Origin: Flavobacterium sp. 11
GTDB taxonomy: Bacteria > Bacteroidota > Bacteroidia > Flavobacteriales > Flavobacteriaceae
Length of the DNA: 64,000 nucleotides
Reading direction: 5' to 3'
Assembly: GCF_002754315.1 (NCBI RefSeq)
Contig: NZ_PEFE01000001.1
Coordinates: 2,232,001 to 2,296,000 of the forward strand
Shown in pieces: positions 19,950 to 29,415 of this stretch. The notes under the pieces are model-generated. The model made no database searches and was not told where the DNA came from. It saw only the letters and a program-made list of their open reading frames with translations. Each line of letters starts with the position of its first letter. Position 1 is the stretch's first letter. A program made the translations under genes and the position numbers.

Positions 19950-20083
19950 GCCTAACGTTCCCGCTCTACAAGCAGTTTAGGATTAAATCAGCGTTAATTT
20001 TCGGATTTGCCAAATCTTCCAAATACAAACCAATTTTTCCATTAAGCCAAATCCCCAAATTGATTGTAGCGTGTGTTAGTGGC
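19950..20083 (-). other. attC-like recombination site following the DUF2971 gene
   Basis: Read on the minus strand. R''-like GCCACTAAC is at 20083-20075. An L''-like arm at 20069-20050 pairs imperfectly with an L'-like arm at 19984-19966, both bounded by CTACAA/TTGTAG. The site closes with R'-like GTTAGGC (19956-19950). The R'' is the exact reverse complement of GTTAGTGGC found just upstream of the same gene (20935-20943). The centre contains TTTTCGGATTTGCCAAATC (plus strand), which is also in the site at 60205-60306. This is the arrangement of an integron cassette; no integrase is present in the window. Confidence 0.65.
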
Positions 20084-20909
20084 TGTATTTTTCTCTTTCC
20101 ATATCATATTTCTCTTCCGATATTTTGCATTTATAAAGCTCTATATCATTTTCAAAACAAAAGTTTTTGACGTTTTCAAATTCGTCATTTGGAAAATTTA
20201 CACCGACTATTATTTCTTTAATCAAAGTATGTGGCACTTTATAAAGACAAATGTCATATGGTTTGGTTGATATTACTTTATCCGCTTGTCTAAGCATAAC
20301 TAAAAGTCTCTCTTCTTCTTCGTATTCCCAATCTTTGGATTTTGATAATACAACTTGAAAGTCAATTGAAACGCCTTTTTCAAGTGGAACTTTAATTCTT
20401 GCATCACTATAAATTACAGGCATAAATATTTTTTCTACGTTTGCTATTTTCTTATATAGACTAAAGTAAGGATCTTGTGAATTAAAACCAATGCAAAGGC
20501 CTTTATGTGAATTTGTGTAATGTGCCCACATTAACGTACTATCCCATCTTCTTGTCAAAGAAAGAATACCTAAATGGGTGTTGAGATTTTTAATTGCGTT
20601 TTCAAGAAAGTGTGTTTTTACATTTCCTACGTCATTATTTTTCAACTTTTTAACTTGCGTTTTATATTCTCCTAGTTGAACGTTTTTCAACTCGAACTTT
20701 TTAGATTTTTCAAGTTGAGATTTTTCAATCAATGCAATGTTTTCAGTGTAGATTTTTTTAAGTATTTCAAGAAAATCATCTATCGTAGGTATGGCAGGCA
20801 GAAATTCAAAAGGATCATTTAATTCGGCAGGTTGAGTTATTCTTAGAAGCTCATCATCTAAATATGCTATTCGTTCTTTTGGTAAAAATTTATATACAAT
20901 TTCTGTCAT
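20076..20909 (-). CDS. DUF2971 domain-containing protein in a cassette-like unit
   Basis: 277 residues, cytoplasmic, no signal peptide. It opens with Y-K-F-L-P-K-E-R and L-N-D-P-F-E-F-L-P and has the core L-M-W-A-H-Y-T-N-S-H-K-G-L-C-I-G-F (about residues 148-164), both typical of DUF2971. The biochemical role of the family is not established; its members are frequent in accessory and defence-rich regions. The stop codon TAA lies inside the downstream GCCACTAAC motif and the ATG is 25 bp from the upstream GTTAGTGGC, so the gene almost fills a cassette. Orientation and tight framing suggest acquisition as a single-gene unit. Confidence 0.85.
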   Translation of the reverse strand: MTEIVYKFLPKERIAYLDDELLRITQPAELNDPFEFLPAIPTIDDFLEILKKIYTENIALIEKSQLEKSKKFELKNVQLGEYKTQVKKLKNNDVGNVKTHFLENAIKNLNTHLGILSLTRRWDSTLMWAHYTNSHKGLCIGFNSQDPYFSLYKKIANVEKIFMPVIYSDARIKVPLEKGVSIDFQVVLSKSKDWEYEEEERLLVMLRQADKVISTKPYDICLYKVPHTLIKEIIVGVNFPNDEFENVKNFCFENDIELYKCKISEEKYDMEREKYSH

Positions 20910-20934
20910 AAGTTATTTTTTCTACGTTAATATA

Positions 20935-20943
20935 GCCACTAAC
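20935..20943 (-). other. Upstream cassette boundary (R'-like core)
   Basis: On the minus strand GTTAGTGGCTATA precedes the DUF2971 gene. GTTAGTGGCTGTA lies in inverted orientation at its end (20075-20087), matching at 12 of 13 bases. Confidence 0.6.
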
Positions 20944-21104
20944 TAGTTTACATGTATGACAAAATCATACCAAGCCACCCAATTTAGGATAGATGGGTAT
21001 GACAACGTTCATACTATTTACTTCAAATATATTGATTTTTTCTTACAATTCATCTAGCTCTTTGAACTTACAAAATGGTATTATGAAAGTAAAAACGCTC
21101 TAAA

Positions 21105-21258
21105 TAGCCCCGATTACTTCACTTAGCTTTTATTTTAAGTGGAGTTCAGTGAACTTCGTTTGAAATGAAAAACCTTCTTAGGGCTGGTGTTCAGCCCTAA
21201 GAAGGTTTGTAATGTATAGCGGGAAATACGTTCTTAAGAAACGAACTTATTCTGCTCC
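21105..21258 (+). ncRNA. Candidate structured intergenic element (TAGCCCCGAT...AGCGGGAAA...GCTCC), copy 1
   Basis: TAGCCCCGAT at 21105, a strong internal hairpin, AGCGGGAAA at 21218 and GCTCC at 21254. The same three blocks in the same order occur at 61122-61199 around a different hairpin. It may belong to the flavo-1 RNA class described in Flavobacteria; I cannot verify this. It could also be an interspersed DNA repeat. Confidence 0.45.
21166..21207 (-). terminator. Hairpin able to terminate the DEAD-box helicase transcript
   Basis: Perfect 15-bp stem (21171-21185 with 21193-21207, loop of 7). The minus strand continues with five T. It lies inside the structured element above, so it may serve both roles. 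Confidence 0.65.
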
Positions 21259-21278
21259 TAAAAAACAATAAAAATTAA

Positions 21279-22568
21279 TTATCTATTAGAGCGTCGGTCA
21301 TTATTTTGACTCGGGCGTCTTGGGCCAAAACTGTTATTGCTGCTTCGGTTTGAGGTGTCTGTTTTTGGTTTTCGCGGAGTTGAATCGCGCTGTTGTCTTC
21401 CTTGCCCTTGTTTAATCGGTTCTTTGGAAGCGTTAGGGTCTGGCTCAAAACCTTTGATATTTTCTATTGGTAATTTCAAGCCTACCAATTTTTCTATATC
21501 ACGTAAAAAGACAGTTTCGTCCGGACTGAATAACGAAATAGCTTCTCCACTTGCTCCGGCTCTTCCTGTTCTACCAATTCGGTGAACGTAATCTTCGGGA
21601 ATATTAGGCAATTCAAAATTAACCACGTGCGGTAATAACGGAATATCTAATCCTCGCGCTGCAATATCAGTGGCGACTAAAGCGGTTAGGCTTCCGTCTT
21701 TGAAACCCGCTAATGCTTTGGTTCGTGCGCCTTGGCCTTTATTTCCGTGAATGGCAGCTGCTTTGATTCCGGCGCTAATCATGCTTTCCGTCAGTTTATT
21801 GGCACCTTGTTTGGTACGGGTAAAAACCAAAATCTGCTTCCAGTTTCCTTCCGTAATCAATTTAATGATCAGTTCTGTTTTTTTCTCTTTGGCAACAGGA
21901 TATACTTTTTGGATAATAGCATCCACGGTTGTATTTTCTGGGGTTGCTTCAACATGAACTGGGTTGTGCAAAATACCCATTGCCAATTTCTTGATGTCTT
22001 TAGAAAATGTTGCCGAAAACAATAAGTTTTGCCTTTTTGTTGGCAATACTTTCAAGATTCGTTCAATGTCACGTAAGAAACCCATGTCCAGCATACGGTC
22101 TGCTTCATCTAAAACTAAGATTTCTACTTTTGCAAGCGATATTAAACCTTGATTTTGCAAATCGATTAATCGACCAGGCGTTGCCACTAAAATATCAACT
22201 CCTTGGCGCAATTGCGCAACTTGCGGTTTTTGGTTTACGCCTCCAAATATTACTGCGCTGCGTAAATCTAAGAATTCACTGTATTCTTTTATATTGGCAA
22301 GTATTTGTGCGGCCAATTCTCGTGTTGGAGTCAATATTAAGGCACGAACAGGTCTATGGCTTAAGTGTTTTCCTTGCGATAACAATTGTAATATGGGTAG
22401 TGTGAAACCGGCTGTTTTACCTGTTCCTGTTTGTGCAGATGCTAATACATCTTTTCCTTCTAAAACTGGCGGAATTGCTTTTTGTTGTATTGGAGAAGGT
22501 GTTGTATATCCTTTTTTGCTGATGGCTTTTAGTAAAGCATCAGATAAGCCTAATGAGTTGAATGACAT
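21279..22568 (-). CDS. DEAD-box ATP-dependent RNA helicase, RhlE-like
   Basis: 429 residues. RNA-unwinding enzyme of ribosome assembly or RNA turnover. The Q motif is near residues 10-27 (G-Y-T-T-P-S-P-I-Q), motif I A-Q-T-G-T-G-K-T at about 45, P-T-R-E-L-A, D-E-A-D at about 153, S-A-T, and motif [10 protein letters not shown] at about 327. A basic, Q/R/S/N-rich tail (about 380-429) is typical of RhlE-type proteins and probably binds RNA. Transcribed alone; the hairpin at 21166-21207 follows it. Cold-induction is common for such genes but is not visible here. Confidence 0.93.
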   Translation of the reverse strand: MSFNSLGLSDALLKAISKKGYTTPSPIQQKAIPPVLEGKDVLASAQTGTGKTAGFTLPILQLLSQGKHLSHRPVRALILTPTRELAAQILANIKEYSEFLDLRSAVIFGGVNQKPQVAQLRQGVDILVATPGRLIDLQNQGLISLAKVEILVLDEADRMLDMGFLRDIERILKVLPTKRQNLLFSATFSKDIKKLAMGILHNPVHVEATPENTTVDAIIQKVYPVAKEKKTELIIKLITEGNWKQILVFTRTKQGANKLTESMISAGIKAAAIHGNKGQGARTKALAGFKDGSLTALVATDIAARGLDIPLLPHVVNFELPNIPEDYVHRIGRTGRAGASGEAISLFSPDETVFLRDIEKLVGLKLPIENIKGFEPDPNASKEPIKQGQGRQQRDSTPRKPKTDTSNRSSNNSFGPRRPSQNNDRRSNR

Positions 22569-22711
22569 AAATGGTGTTTATGAAGCAAACACTATTATTT
22601 AGTTTACTTCTTTAAGTGGGCGCAAAGGTACTGCTAATTTTTTGATGTGCTTTTGATTGCTTGATTTTGTTTAGATAAAATCAAAGTTCTTCGTTTTAAT
22701 CTGTTAGAAAC

Positions 22712-22741
22712 AAAAAAATAGGACTATTTGCCCTATTTTTT
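22712..22741 (-). terminator. Terminator of the zinc metallopeptidase gene
   Basis: AAAAAATAGG (22713-22722) and CCTATTTTTT (22732-22741) pair perfectly. The A7 run is the minus-strand T tract. Confidence 0.8.
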
Positions 22742-22766
22742 ATCTGAATGTTTTTCAAATAAATTT

Positions 22767-23627
22767 TTATTCTAAATCTGCAAAAGTATTTCCTTGGGTG
22801 ATATCACCGGATTTATACCCTTTCATAAACCATGCTTTTCGTTGTGCCGAAGTTCCATGCGTAAAAGATTCAGGAACAATATGTCCTTGAATTTTAGATT
22901 GAATGGCATCATCACCCACCGCATGAGCCGCACTTAAAGCTTCATCAATATCGCCTTCTTCCAAGAAATTGTTCATTTTTTGATTGTAATGCGTCCAAAC
23001 ACCCGCATAAAAATCAGCTTGTAATTCTAAAGCCACAGATAATTTATTGGCTTCGGCTTCACTTTTTCCTTCTTGCATTTGTCTCATTTTTGCAGAAGTT
23101 CCTAATAAGGTTTGTACATGATGTCCTATTTCGTGAGCAATTACATAAGCGGTAGCAAAATCACCTCCTTGGGCTCCAAATCTAGTTTTCAGTTCTTCAA
23201 AGAAAGCCAAATCCATATATACTTTTTGATCCCCAGGACAATAAAAAGGTCCGGAATCAGAGGTAGCATTACCGCACCCTGTTTCTACAGCTTGGGAAAA
23301 TAATATTAATTTTGGTCTTTCATATTGCATGTTATTTTCCTGAAATATTTTCCCCCAAACATCTTCAGTATCTACTAATATAGCTTCTATGAATTTGCCT
23401 TCTTCAATTTCCCCTGCGGTTAAGGCTCTTTGTTCAGTAGGTGCGCCATTTCCTTGATTCATTTGTTCTAAAATTGGCGTCAGCATTTGGGCATTTTCTC
23501 CTCCAAAAACATTCAATAACAAGATAATTATACCTATAATTCCACCTCCTACAATTGTTTTTCCCCCAGAAGACATTCCTCTACGGTCTTCAAAATTTTC
23601 ACTTGAACGTCTACCACTCCATTTCAT
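22767..23627 (-). CDS. YpfJ/KPN_02809-family neutral zinc metallopeptidase
   Basis: 286 residues, membrane-anchored. The N-terminus R-S-S-E-N-F-E-D-R-R-G is cytoplasmic, one membrane span follows (about 24-42, I-V-G-G-G-I-I-G-I-I-I-L-L-L), and a periplasmic peptidase domain carries H-E-I-G-H-H-V-Q at about 168, with the upstream C-P-G-D-Q-K-V-Y-M-D motif and the downstream L-E-L-Q-A-D-F-Y-A-G-V-W. All signatures of PF04228 are present and the length is normal. Substrates of the family are unknown. Confidence 0.92.
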   Translation of the reverse strand: MKWSGRRSSENFEDRRGMSSGGKTIVGGGIIGIIILLLNVFGGENAQMLTPILEQMNQGNGAPTEQRALTAGEIEEGKFIEAILVDTEDVWGKIFQENNMQYERPKLILFSQAVETGCGNATSDSGPFYCPGDQKVYMDLAFFEELKTRFGAQGGDFATAYVIAHEIGHHVQTLLGTSAKMRQMQEGKSEAEANKLSVALELQADFYAGVWTHYNQKMNNFLEEGDIDEALSAAHAVGDDAIQSKIQGHIVPESFTHGTSAQRKAWFMKGYKSGDITQGNTFADLE

Positions 23628-23713
23628 ATTGTGTTATTTTTAGTTGTTGTTAAAAAATGAATATACATAAAAGTATAAAATTTTAAACGATAAATATTCT
23701 TTTTTAGAAGATG

Positions 23714-26700
23714 TTAACTAGTCCATTTAGAAATTGTTTCTTCAATGATTCCTTTTATAATTGGTTTTGGGATATAATCATTCATTCCCGCTTTGAGGCA
23801 TTTTTCTTTTTCTTCTTTTTCGGTACCAGCAGTTATAGCAATAATAGGTACGTTTTGCCCTGATTTTAAAGTTCTGATTAATTGGGTAGCTTCATATCCA
23901 TTCATGATAGGCATTTGGATATCCATAAAAATAATATCTGGATTTAATGCTTCAAATTGATCTACAGCATCTTTGCCATTTGTAATTTCAGAAATAACCG
24001 GATTTATATATAAGTTTTTAATAATTGTTTTTAGCAATAACATATTGACTTTGTTATCTTCAACAATCATTATTTTGATTTTTTTGATACTGATATTTCT
24101 TTTAACGACTATATCTTTAATAGAATCGAAATCAGTTTCAAATAGGCTACCTTTTTCTTCTGGTTCGTTGCTGGTTTTTAAATTCAAATCAAAATAAAAA
24201 GTACTGCCGGTATCAATTTCGCTTTCTAGTTGTAAATGGCTATTCATTAAACCTAATAATTGGTTCGAAATGGTTAATCCCAATCCCGTACCACCAAATT
24301 TTCTGGTCGTTGAGCTGTCTTCTTGGGAAAATGCCTGAAATATTTTCTTTTTATTCTGTTCTAAAATCCCGATTCCGGTGTCAATTACTGCAAAACGAAT
24401 TTTAGCATTAGAATCGTCTATTTTTTCAATGACGGTTACATCTAATTGTATCGAACCTTTTTCTGTGAATTTTACTGCATTGGCAAGCAGATTAATCAAT
24501 ATTTGTTTTAAACGTACGCTGTCTACCCAAAAATATTTAGGAATATCGGAGGCTATATTGAGTTTTAAGTTTAATCTTTTTTGATTGGATTCATATAATA
24601 TTAAATCAATAATTTGACCTAACATTTCTCCAATATCATATTTCTCTATAAATAAATCCAGTTTTCCGGCTTCAATTTTTGAAAAATCCAGAATGTCATT
24701 GATGATGTCCAATAAAGAATGTGCCGATTGATTTACCGTGGTGATATATTTCCCTTGGGTTACTCCCAGATTCGTATTCATCAATAAATCAGTAAAACCA
24801 ATAATTCCGTTCAAAGGCGTTCTAATTTCGTGGCTCATATTTGCCAAGAATTCTGATTTTGCCCTGTTGGCTGCTTCAGCTAATTCCTTTTGCTGTACAA
24901 CGGTTTCTGTTTTTTTTCTCTCCGTAATATCAATAAAAATACCTTCAATAAATGCAATTTTTCCCTCTTTGTAAATTGCATCCCCAAACTCTTCTACCCA
25001 AACAATATGATTGTCTTTATGTATAATTCGGTACGTTAAGTGAATGGCTCTTTTGTTTTCTATGGCATTTTTTTGTGCTGCAATTGTAATTGCTTTATCT
25101 TCTGGATGAATTAAGTCAATGAAAGATAATTGATCATTCAGGAAATTTGATTTTGCATATCCTGTTAGTTTTTCAATTTCATCATTAATGTAAATTTTAG
25201 TGTTATTTTCATCATAATTAGATAAATAAACGGTTCCGGGAATATTATTGGCTAATAATCGGAACTTTTCTTCACTTTCATTTATAGCTGTCTCGTTAGC
25301 AAGACGCTCAATAGAAGAGGCGATGTTACTGGCTAATGTTTGTAAAATATTAACTTCATCCTCTGACCATACTCGTTCATTTTGGGTATCATCAAATCCT
25401 AAAAAACCATGGAATTTGTTTCTCACAAAAATTGGAAAAAGAATCAATGAAACCACATCTACATTTGCTAATTTATTCCTCAAAGAAATATTTTCAATTT
25501 TAGGAATTATAGCTCTGTATATTTTATTGTTTAAAAGTGGTGTTATTAGCTCTTCAAAGTACTCGTATGGTAAATTTTGAAGCTTTACATTATTCTCAGT
25601 TAGTTTTATATTGTGTATTATCCAACGGTATTTTTGACTTATTAATCCAGTATCTTCATCATTCTCATAGTAATAGGCTCGATGGGCTTTTGTTGCTTTT
25701 CCCATAATAATGAGTACATCCGAGAAAATATCATTTATATCTTTACTGTTTAAAAACTTCTCTGTACACAGTGCCATTGCTGATAAAAGGTCGCTCTTGT
25801 ATTCTAATTTTTTCTCAGCTTCATATCTACTGTGCGAAATTATGGTCAATGATACAATGTCCGAAATTGTTCTGGCGAAAATAATATCGTCATTATCCCA
25901 ATTTCTTTTATGTTTTGAAGTTTCAAAACTGATGGTTCCCATTAATTCCCCATTGATAAAAATCGGAATATCGAGTTGTGATTTGATATCGTATTTTAGA
26001 AAATAATTTTCTATAAATTCAGATAATTCCCATTTGTCTAAAACATCTGGCGCACAAATTTGCTTTTTACTTTTTATGGATTCAAAGTAAATAGGATAAT
26101 TTTCTTTTTCTAAAACATATCCTTTGCTATAGGTATTGGTTTCTAATTCATATAAATTTTTACAAGTAATTACATCTTCGGTATAATTCCAATAACTAAC
26201 GCGAGAGCATTTACTGACTTTTGCAGCAGATTCAATGATTTGCATTATGCTAAGGTCTAGATTTTTGTAATTACTAAAGTTTGTAGTCGATAGTTTTTTA
26301 ATCGTTTTGTTGTATTCTTCTACTTTTTTCTGACGAATTTTATTTTCAAATTCAATATCCTTGAATTTTGTAATATCTCTAGCAATACCGGAGTATCCTA
26401 TTATTTTTCCAGTGTCATTTCGATTAATGATTACTTTTTGGGAAACCCATATTTCTTCTCCGTTTTTCTTCAATAATGGAAATTCAATCGTAGGGAAGTT
26501 TTGCTCATTTTCTAACAGGTTTTGGTAAAAATCCATGATGCTGTTGCAGTAATCTTCGCGTATGAATTCTAAATAATGTCTGGTTAGTATTTCTTTTTTT
26601 TTGAAACCTAAAGTTTTGATTGTAAATTCATTAATGAAGGTAAAATTGCCATTTTCATCTACCTCAAAAATAAGGTCAATAGCATTTTGAATTAAATTTT

Positions 26701-27649
26701 CATATTGACTTTGCAAATGAACTTCATTGGTTACATCCTGACCAATACCTATAATTAAATCGTCTGAAAATCTTTTGTCATTCCATTGTATGTGCTTGTA
26801 TTCTCCATTTTTACATTTAATTTTTCGGATAAACATTCTGTCAACCTTAAATTTAGTGTGATAATCTTCCCCATAAAATTCAGGGTCTTCGGTTAGTTTC
26901 CAGTAACCCAATCCCATAACCTGATCAACGGTATATCCTAAAATAGTTTCCACATTTTCGCTGCAAAAAACAATTTCACCTTTTTTATTTGTTGCCAGAA
27001 TAAGTGAATTTCCTTTATTGATAATTTGATTGTTAAAACGAAATTCAACATCAATATTTAATAATGATACGTGATGAATGTAATTTATAATCAGAATTAT
27101 AGAACAATAAATAAATAGTGCAATATTAGTTTTTAACGGTATTGCTTCTAAAACATAAGAGATACCTATGAAGATAAAAACGGATGTAACAAAAAACCAG
27201 TACACTTTTATAGGTCGTAATACATTGTACGCAAAGTAAAAACAAACTACAAAAGCGGTTATAGGGATAACATCACTTGGCGAATAAATTAGATTACGGG
27301 CTATAAAACAAAAATAGATTATGAACAGCGCAATGAAAATTTGTTTGATGTGCCTAAATACAATAATAGATCTGGTACTTATGAAATACAATAAAATTAA
27401 AGAAAAGCCAATAGTACAGTTTGGCACTAATAGACTTACAGGTCTAATTTTAAAAATTTCAAAAATCACTTCTATTGCAGGAAGGATGATGCCTAAAAAG
27501 AGTAAATAAAGTTGGTATTCTTTGCTTTTTGTAACCGTTTCAACTCCTTTTTTTAAAAGTTTGCTTCTTAAAGTAGATTTGATGGTATAAATTTTATACC
27601 CCAAAAAAACAAATAAAGCAGCAATTATTAGCCATAAAAGAGTATTCAT
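23714..27649 (-). CDS. Hybrid sensor histidine kinase/response regulator (PAS-PAS-GAF-GAF-PAS-HisKA-HATPase-REC)
   Basis: About 1,311 residues from the ATG at 27649, which starts the first membrane helix (M-N-T-L-L-W-L-I); an upstream GTG-type extension is possible. Seven or so membrane spans fill residues 1-200. Then come PAS (about 205-320), PAS (330-445), GAF (465-620), GAF (640-800) and PAS (805-925). HisKA has the phosphorylated His in [11 protein letters not shown] near 938. HATPase_c has D-T-G-I-G-I and G-G-T-G-L-G-L (about 1055-1165), and a C-terminal receiver has its Asp in F-M-D-I-Q-M-P near 1241. No separate response regulator or DNA-binding protein is adjacent, so it is an orphan kinase. 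The signal sensed is unknown. Confidence 0.93.
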   Translation of the reverse strand: MNTLLWLIIAALFVFLGYKIYTIKSTLRSKLLKKGVETVTKSKEYQLYLLFLGIILPAIEVIFEIFKIRPVSLLVPNCTIGFSLILLYFISTRSIIVFRHIKQIFIALFIIYFCFIARNLIYSPSDVIPITAFVVCFYFAYNVLRPIKVYWFFVTSVFIFIGISYVLEAIPLKTNIALFIYCSIILIINYIHHVSLLNIDVEFRFNNQIINKGNSLILATNKKGEIVFCSENVETILGYTVDQVMGLGYWKLTEDPEFYGEDYHTKFKVDRMFIRKIKCKNGEYKHIQWNDKRFSDDLIIGIGQDVTNEVHLQSQYENLIQNAIDLIFEVDENGNFTFINEFTIKTLGFKKKEILTRHYLEFIREDYCNSIMDFYQNLLENEQNFPTIEFPLLKKNGEEIWVSQKVIINRNDTGKIIGYSGIARDITKFKDIEFENKIRQKKVEEYNKTIKKLSTTNFSNYKNLDLSIMQIIESAAKVSKCSRVSYWNYTEDVITCKNLYELETNTYSKGYVLEKENYPIYFESIKSKKQICAPDVLDKWELSEFIENYFLKYDIKSQLDIPIFINGELMGTISFETSKHKRNWDNDDIIFARTISDIVSLTIISHSRYEAEKKLEYKSDLLSAMALCTEKFLNSKDINDIFSDVLIIMGKATKAHRAYYYENDEDTGLISQKYRWIIHNIKLTENNVKLQNLPYEYFEELITPLLNNKIYRAIIPKIENISLRNKLANVDVVSLILFPIFVRNKFHGFLGFDDTQNERVWSEDEVNILQTLASNIASSIERLANETAINESEEKFRLLANNIPGTVYLSNYDENNTKIYINDEIEKLTGYAKSNFLNDQLSFIDLIHPEDKAITIAAQKNAIENKRAIHLTYRIIHKDNHIVWVEEFGDAIYKEGKIAFIEGIFIDITERKKTETVVQQKELAEAANRAKSEFLANMSHEIRTPLNGIIGFTDLLMNTNLGVTQGKYITTVNQSAHSLLDIINDILDFSKIEAGKLDLFIEKYDIGEMLGQIIDLILYESNQKRLNLKLNIASDIPKYFWVDSVRLKQILINLLANAVKFTEKGSIQLDVTVIEKIDDSNAKIRFAVIDTGIGILEQNKKKIFQAFSQEDSSTTRKFGGTGLGLTISNQLLGLMNSHLQLESEIDTGSTFYFDLNLKTSNEPEEKGSLFETDFDSIKDIVVKRNISIKKIKIMIVEDNKVNMLLLKTIIKNLYINPVISEITNGKDAVDQFEALNPDIIFMDIQMPIMNGYEATQLIRTLKSGQNVPIIAITAGTEKEEKEKCLKAGMNDYIPKPIIKGIIEETISKWTS

Positions 27650-27806
27650 CGTTAAAAGATTAGAAGCCCAAAATAAAACTAATTTTGAGTTGTAAATAGT
27701 CAATAGGCTACAGTATAACACCATAGAAGTATTTTGATTAGATTTGAATGACTAGATTTGGGGTTCTACCTTGATATTGATTTCAATGTAAGGATTAATT
27801 TCAAAT

Positions 27807-27843
27807 AAAAACCAAAATTCAGTAAAATTAAATTTTGGTTTTT
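27807..27843 (-). terminator. Terminator of the 27861-28643 membrane protein gene
   Basis: AAAAACCAAAATT and AATTTTGGTTTTT form a perfect 13-bp stem with an 11-base loop; AT-rich ends allow either strand. Confidence 0.7.
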
Positions 27844-27860
27844 AGCTATAAAAAATGTTT

Positions 27861-28643
27861 TTAGTTTCTATTTTCAACTTCAGTTTCAGGATCAAACCCA
27901 ATTATTTCGCTGTAAAGAGCATAATACAATGAGTACATAAATGGGATTGTAAAAACGATTCCGATGCAACATCCTATAAATCCTACCAAAGATGCTATAA
28001 CTCCAATGACAAGTAGTCCCAATATTACTAAAGGTTGTTTAGAAACAATTACAATACTGGCTTGGATTGCTTCAACAGCTTTCAGCTTTCCAAAAATGAT
28101 TAGTGGAATCATTAAGATGGTAAACAAGGCAATCGTTACTGAAAAAACAACTTCAAGAACTGGTATTTGTATATAATTTAGAATACCTGATAGTATGGAG
28201 TTAACGATAGTAATCAAAAATGTTGCTATAAACAGTTCCTTGAAATAAGGTGCTTTGTAATACTCAAACATTGTTGATACATGAAATTCATCGTCTCTTT
28301 CGGCACAATATGCCATTTTTATTAAACCAGCAGAAAAAGGGCTAAGCAAACACGTTATTAAAAGAGAGACTCCTGAGAAAATTAACATGGAGTCTAAACT
28401 TAAATTCTCCGGCTGTAAATTTTCTGGTTTTAATTTTTCTAAAACAGTTTCTGCGTCAAAAATGGAGAAGAGTACAACAAGAGCTAAAAGACTCATGACT
28501 ATTGCAAAAACAAAAAATATTAAACCGCCATACACTGCAATTTTTTTATAATTTTCGAATGCATGGTTGAAAACATTTCCAAAATCTAAGGTGTATCCAT
28601 TCTTTTTTATTTCCTCAATACGGTCTTGTGTAGTTTTAATCAT
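27861..28643 (-). CDS. Multi-pass membrane protein of unknown function
   Basis: 260 residues. After a short cytoplasmic N-terminus (T-Q-D-R-I-E-E-I-K-K-N-G-Y), there are about six hydrophobic segments (near 35-60, 88-110, 135-155, 160-190, 205-230 and 232-250). No catalytic motif is visible. The layout resembles conserved Bacteroidota membrane proteins that are often annotated only as hypothetical. The 217 bp between it and the histidine kinase hold its terminator, so it seems separately transcribed. Confidence 0.8.
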   Translation of the reverse strand: MIKTTQDRIEEIKKNGYTLDFGNVFNHAFENYKKIAVYGGLIFFVFAIVMSLLALVVLFSIFDAETVLEKLKPENLQPENLSLDSMLIFSGVSLLITCLLSPFSAGLIKMAYCAERDDEFHVSTMFEYYKAPYFKELFIATFLITIVNSILSGILNYIQIPVLEVVFSVTIALFTILMIPLIIFGKLKAVEAIQASIVIVSKQPLVILGLLVIGVIASLVGFIGCCIGIVFTIPFMYSLYYALYSEIIGFDPETEVENRN

Positions 28644-28675
28644 TTGGTTTTGGTATTATTTGGTTTGTTAGTTTT

Positions 28676-29415
28676 TTATATTTTAAAATAGACTTCTTCA
28701 AAAGGAACTCTAAATCGTTCCCCGTAAACGCCTTGTTCTTCTCTTATTCCGCAGCCTAAAATCATGTTTATTTCTGAACGAGCCGGTAAATGTAATATTT
28801 TTTTAATTCTCAGCGAATCAAAACCTTCCATTGGACACGTATCATAATTTATGGCCGCCATGCTTATCATAAAATTCTGTGCTGCAAGTCCCGCACTTTT
28901 TTGTGCTACAATGCGCATGTCGCTTTGTCTGGCTTGTCTGTAGATGGGTTTGAATATTCCAATAACTTGAAAAACAAGAAATTTTATCATGCCGATAATT
29001 CCTAAAAAAAATCAAAATAAAGGGTCGGAATAATTTTCTGATAGTAATTCAAAGCAAATTTTTCTCTTTTCGAATAATCCGCTTCGGGCTTATTACCATA
29101 TTGAGTTTTTAGATGTGCAATATTCGATTGTACTCTTTTGCGCCATAAATCTTTCCTCGCCAGAACAACCACTATTTGTTGTGCTGTTTTTGCAGCATTC
29201 TGATCAAAACTGGCTTTTGCTATTTCTTGTATTATTTCTGGCGAAACAATATGGTAGAATTCCCAAAGTTGCATATTACTGCTCGTGGGTGCCAAAGTCG
29301 CTAATTGAATGCATTCTTTTACTTTTTGCTCATCAATAGCTTCGTTTTTAAAAACCCGAACGGATCGCCTGTATTTTATGGCCTCACTTACTGATTTTTC
29401 ATTGGTTACAACCAT
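28676..29415 (-). pseudogene. Nitroreductase family protein with one frameshift
   Basis: FMN-dependent NAD(P)H nitroreductase-like protein, about 246 residues if repaired. The N-terminal part (from 29415) has A-I-K-Y-R-R-S-V-R-V-F and A-P-T-S-S-N-M-Q-L-W-E-F, which bind FMN. The C-terminal part has A-G-L-A-A-Q-N-F-M-I and the glycine-rich tail G-C-G-I-R-E-E. The frame breaks at an A8 run (29004-29011, T8 on the coding strand). One more T would read F-D-F-F-L-G-I-I-G-M-I-K and join both parts. Its ATG overlaps the stop of the upstream aldehyde dehydrogenase by 10 bp, indicating translational coupling. A homopolymer error is likely. Confidence 0.85.

Noticed and set aside
20944..21060. CATACC...GGTATG inverted repeat upstream of the DUF2971 gene
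   Set aside because: Arms are only 6 bp with a long loop; could be chance in this AT-rich context.
27650..27724. Upstream start for the hybrid kinase
   Set aside because: The extra 25 residues are unlike a membrane-protein start, while the ATG at 27649 opens the first helix directly.
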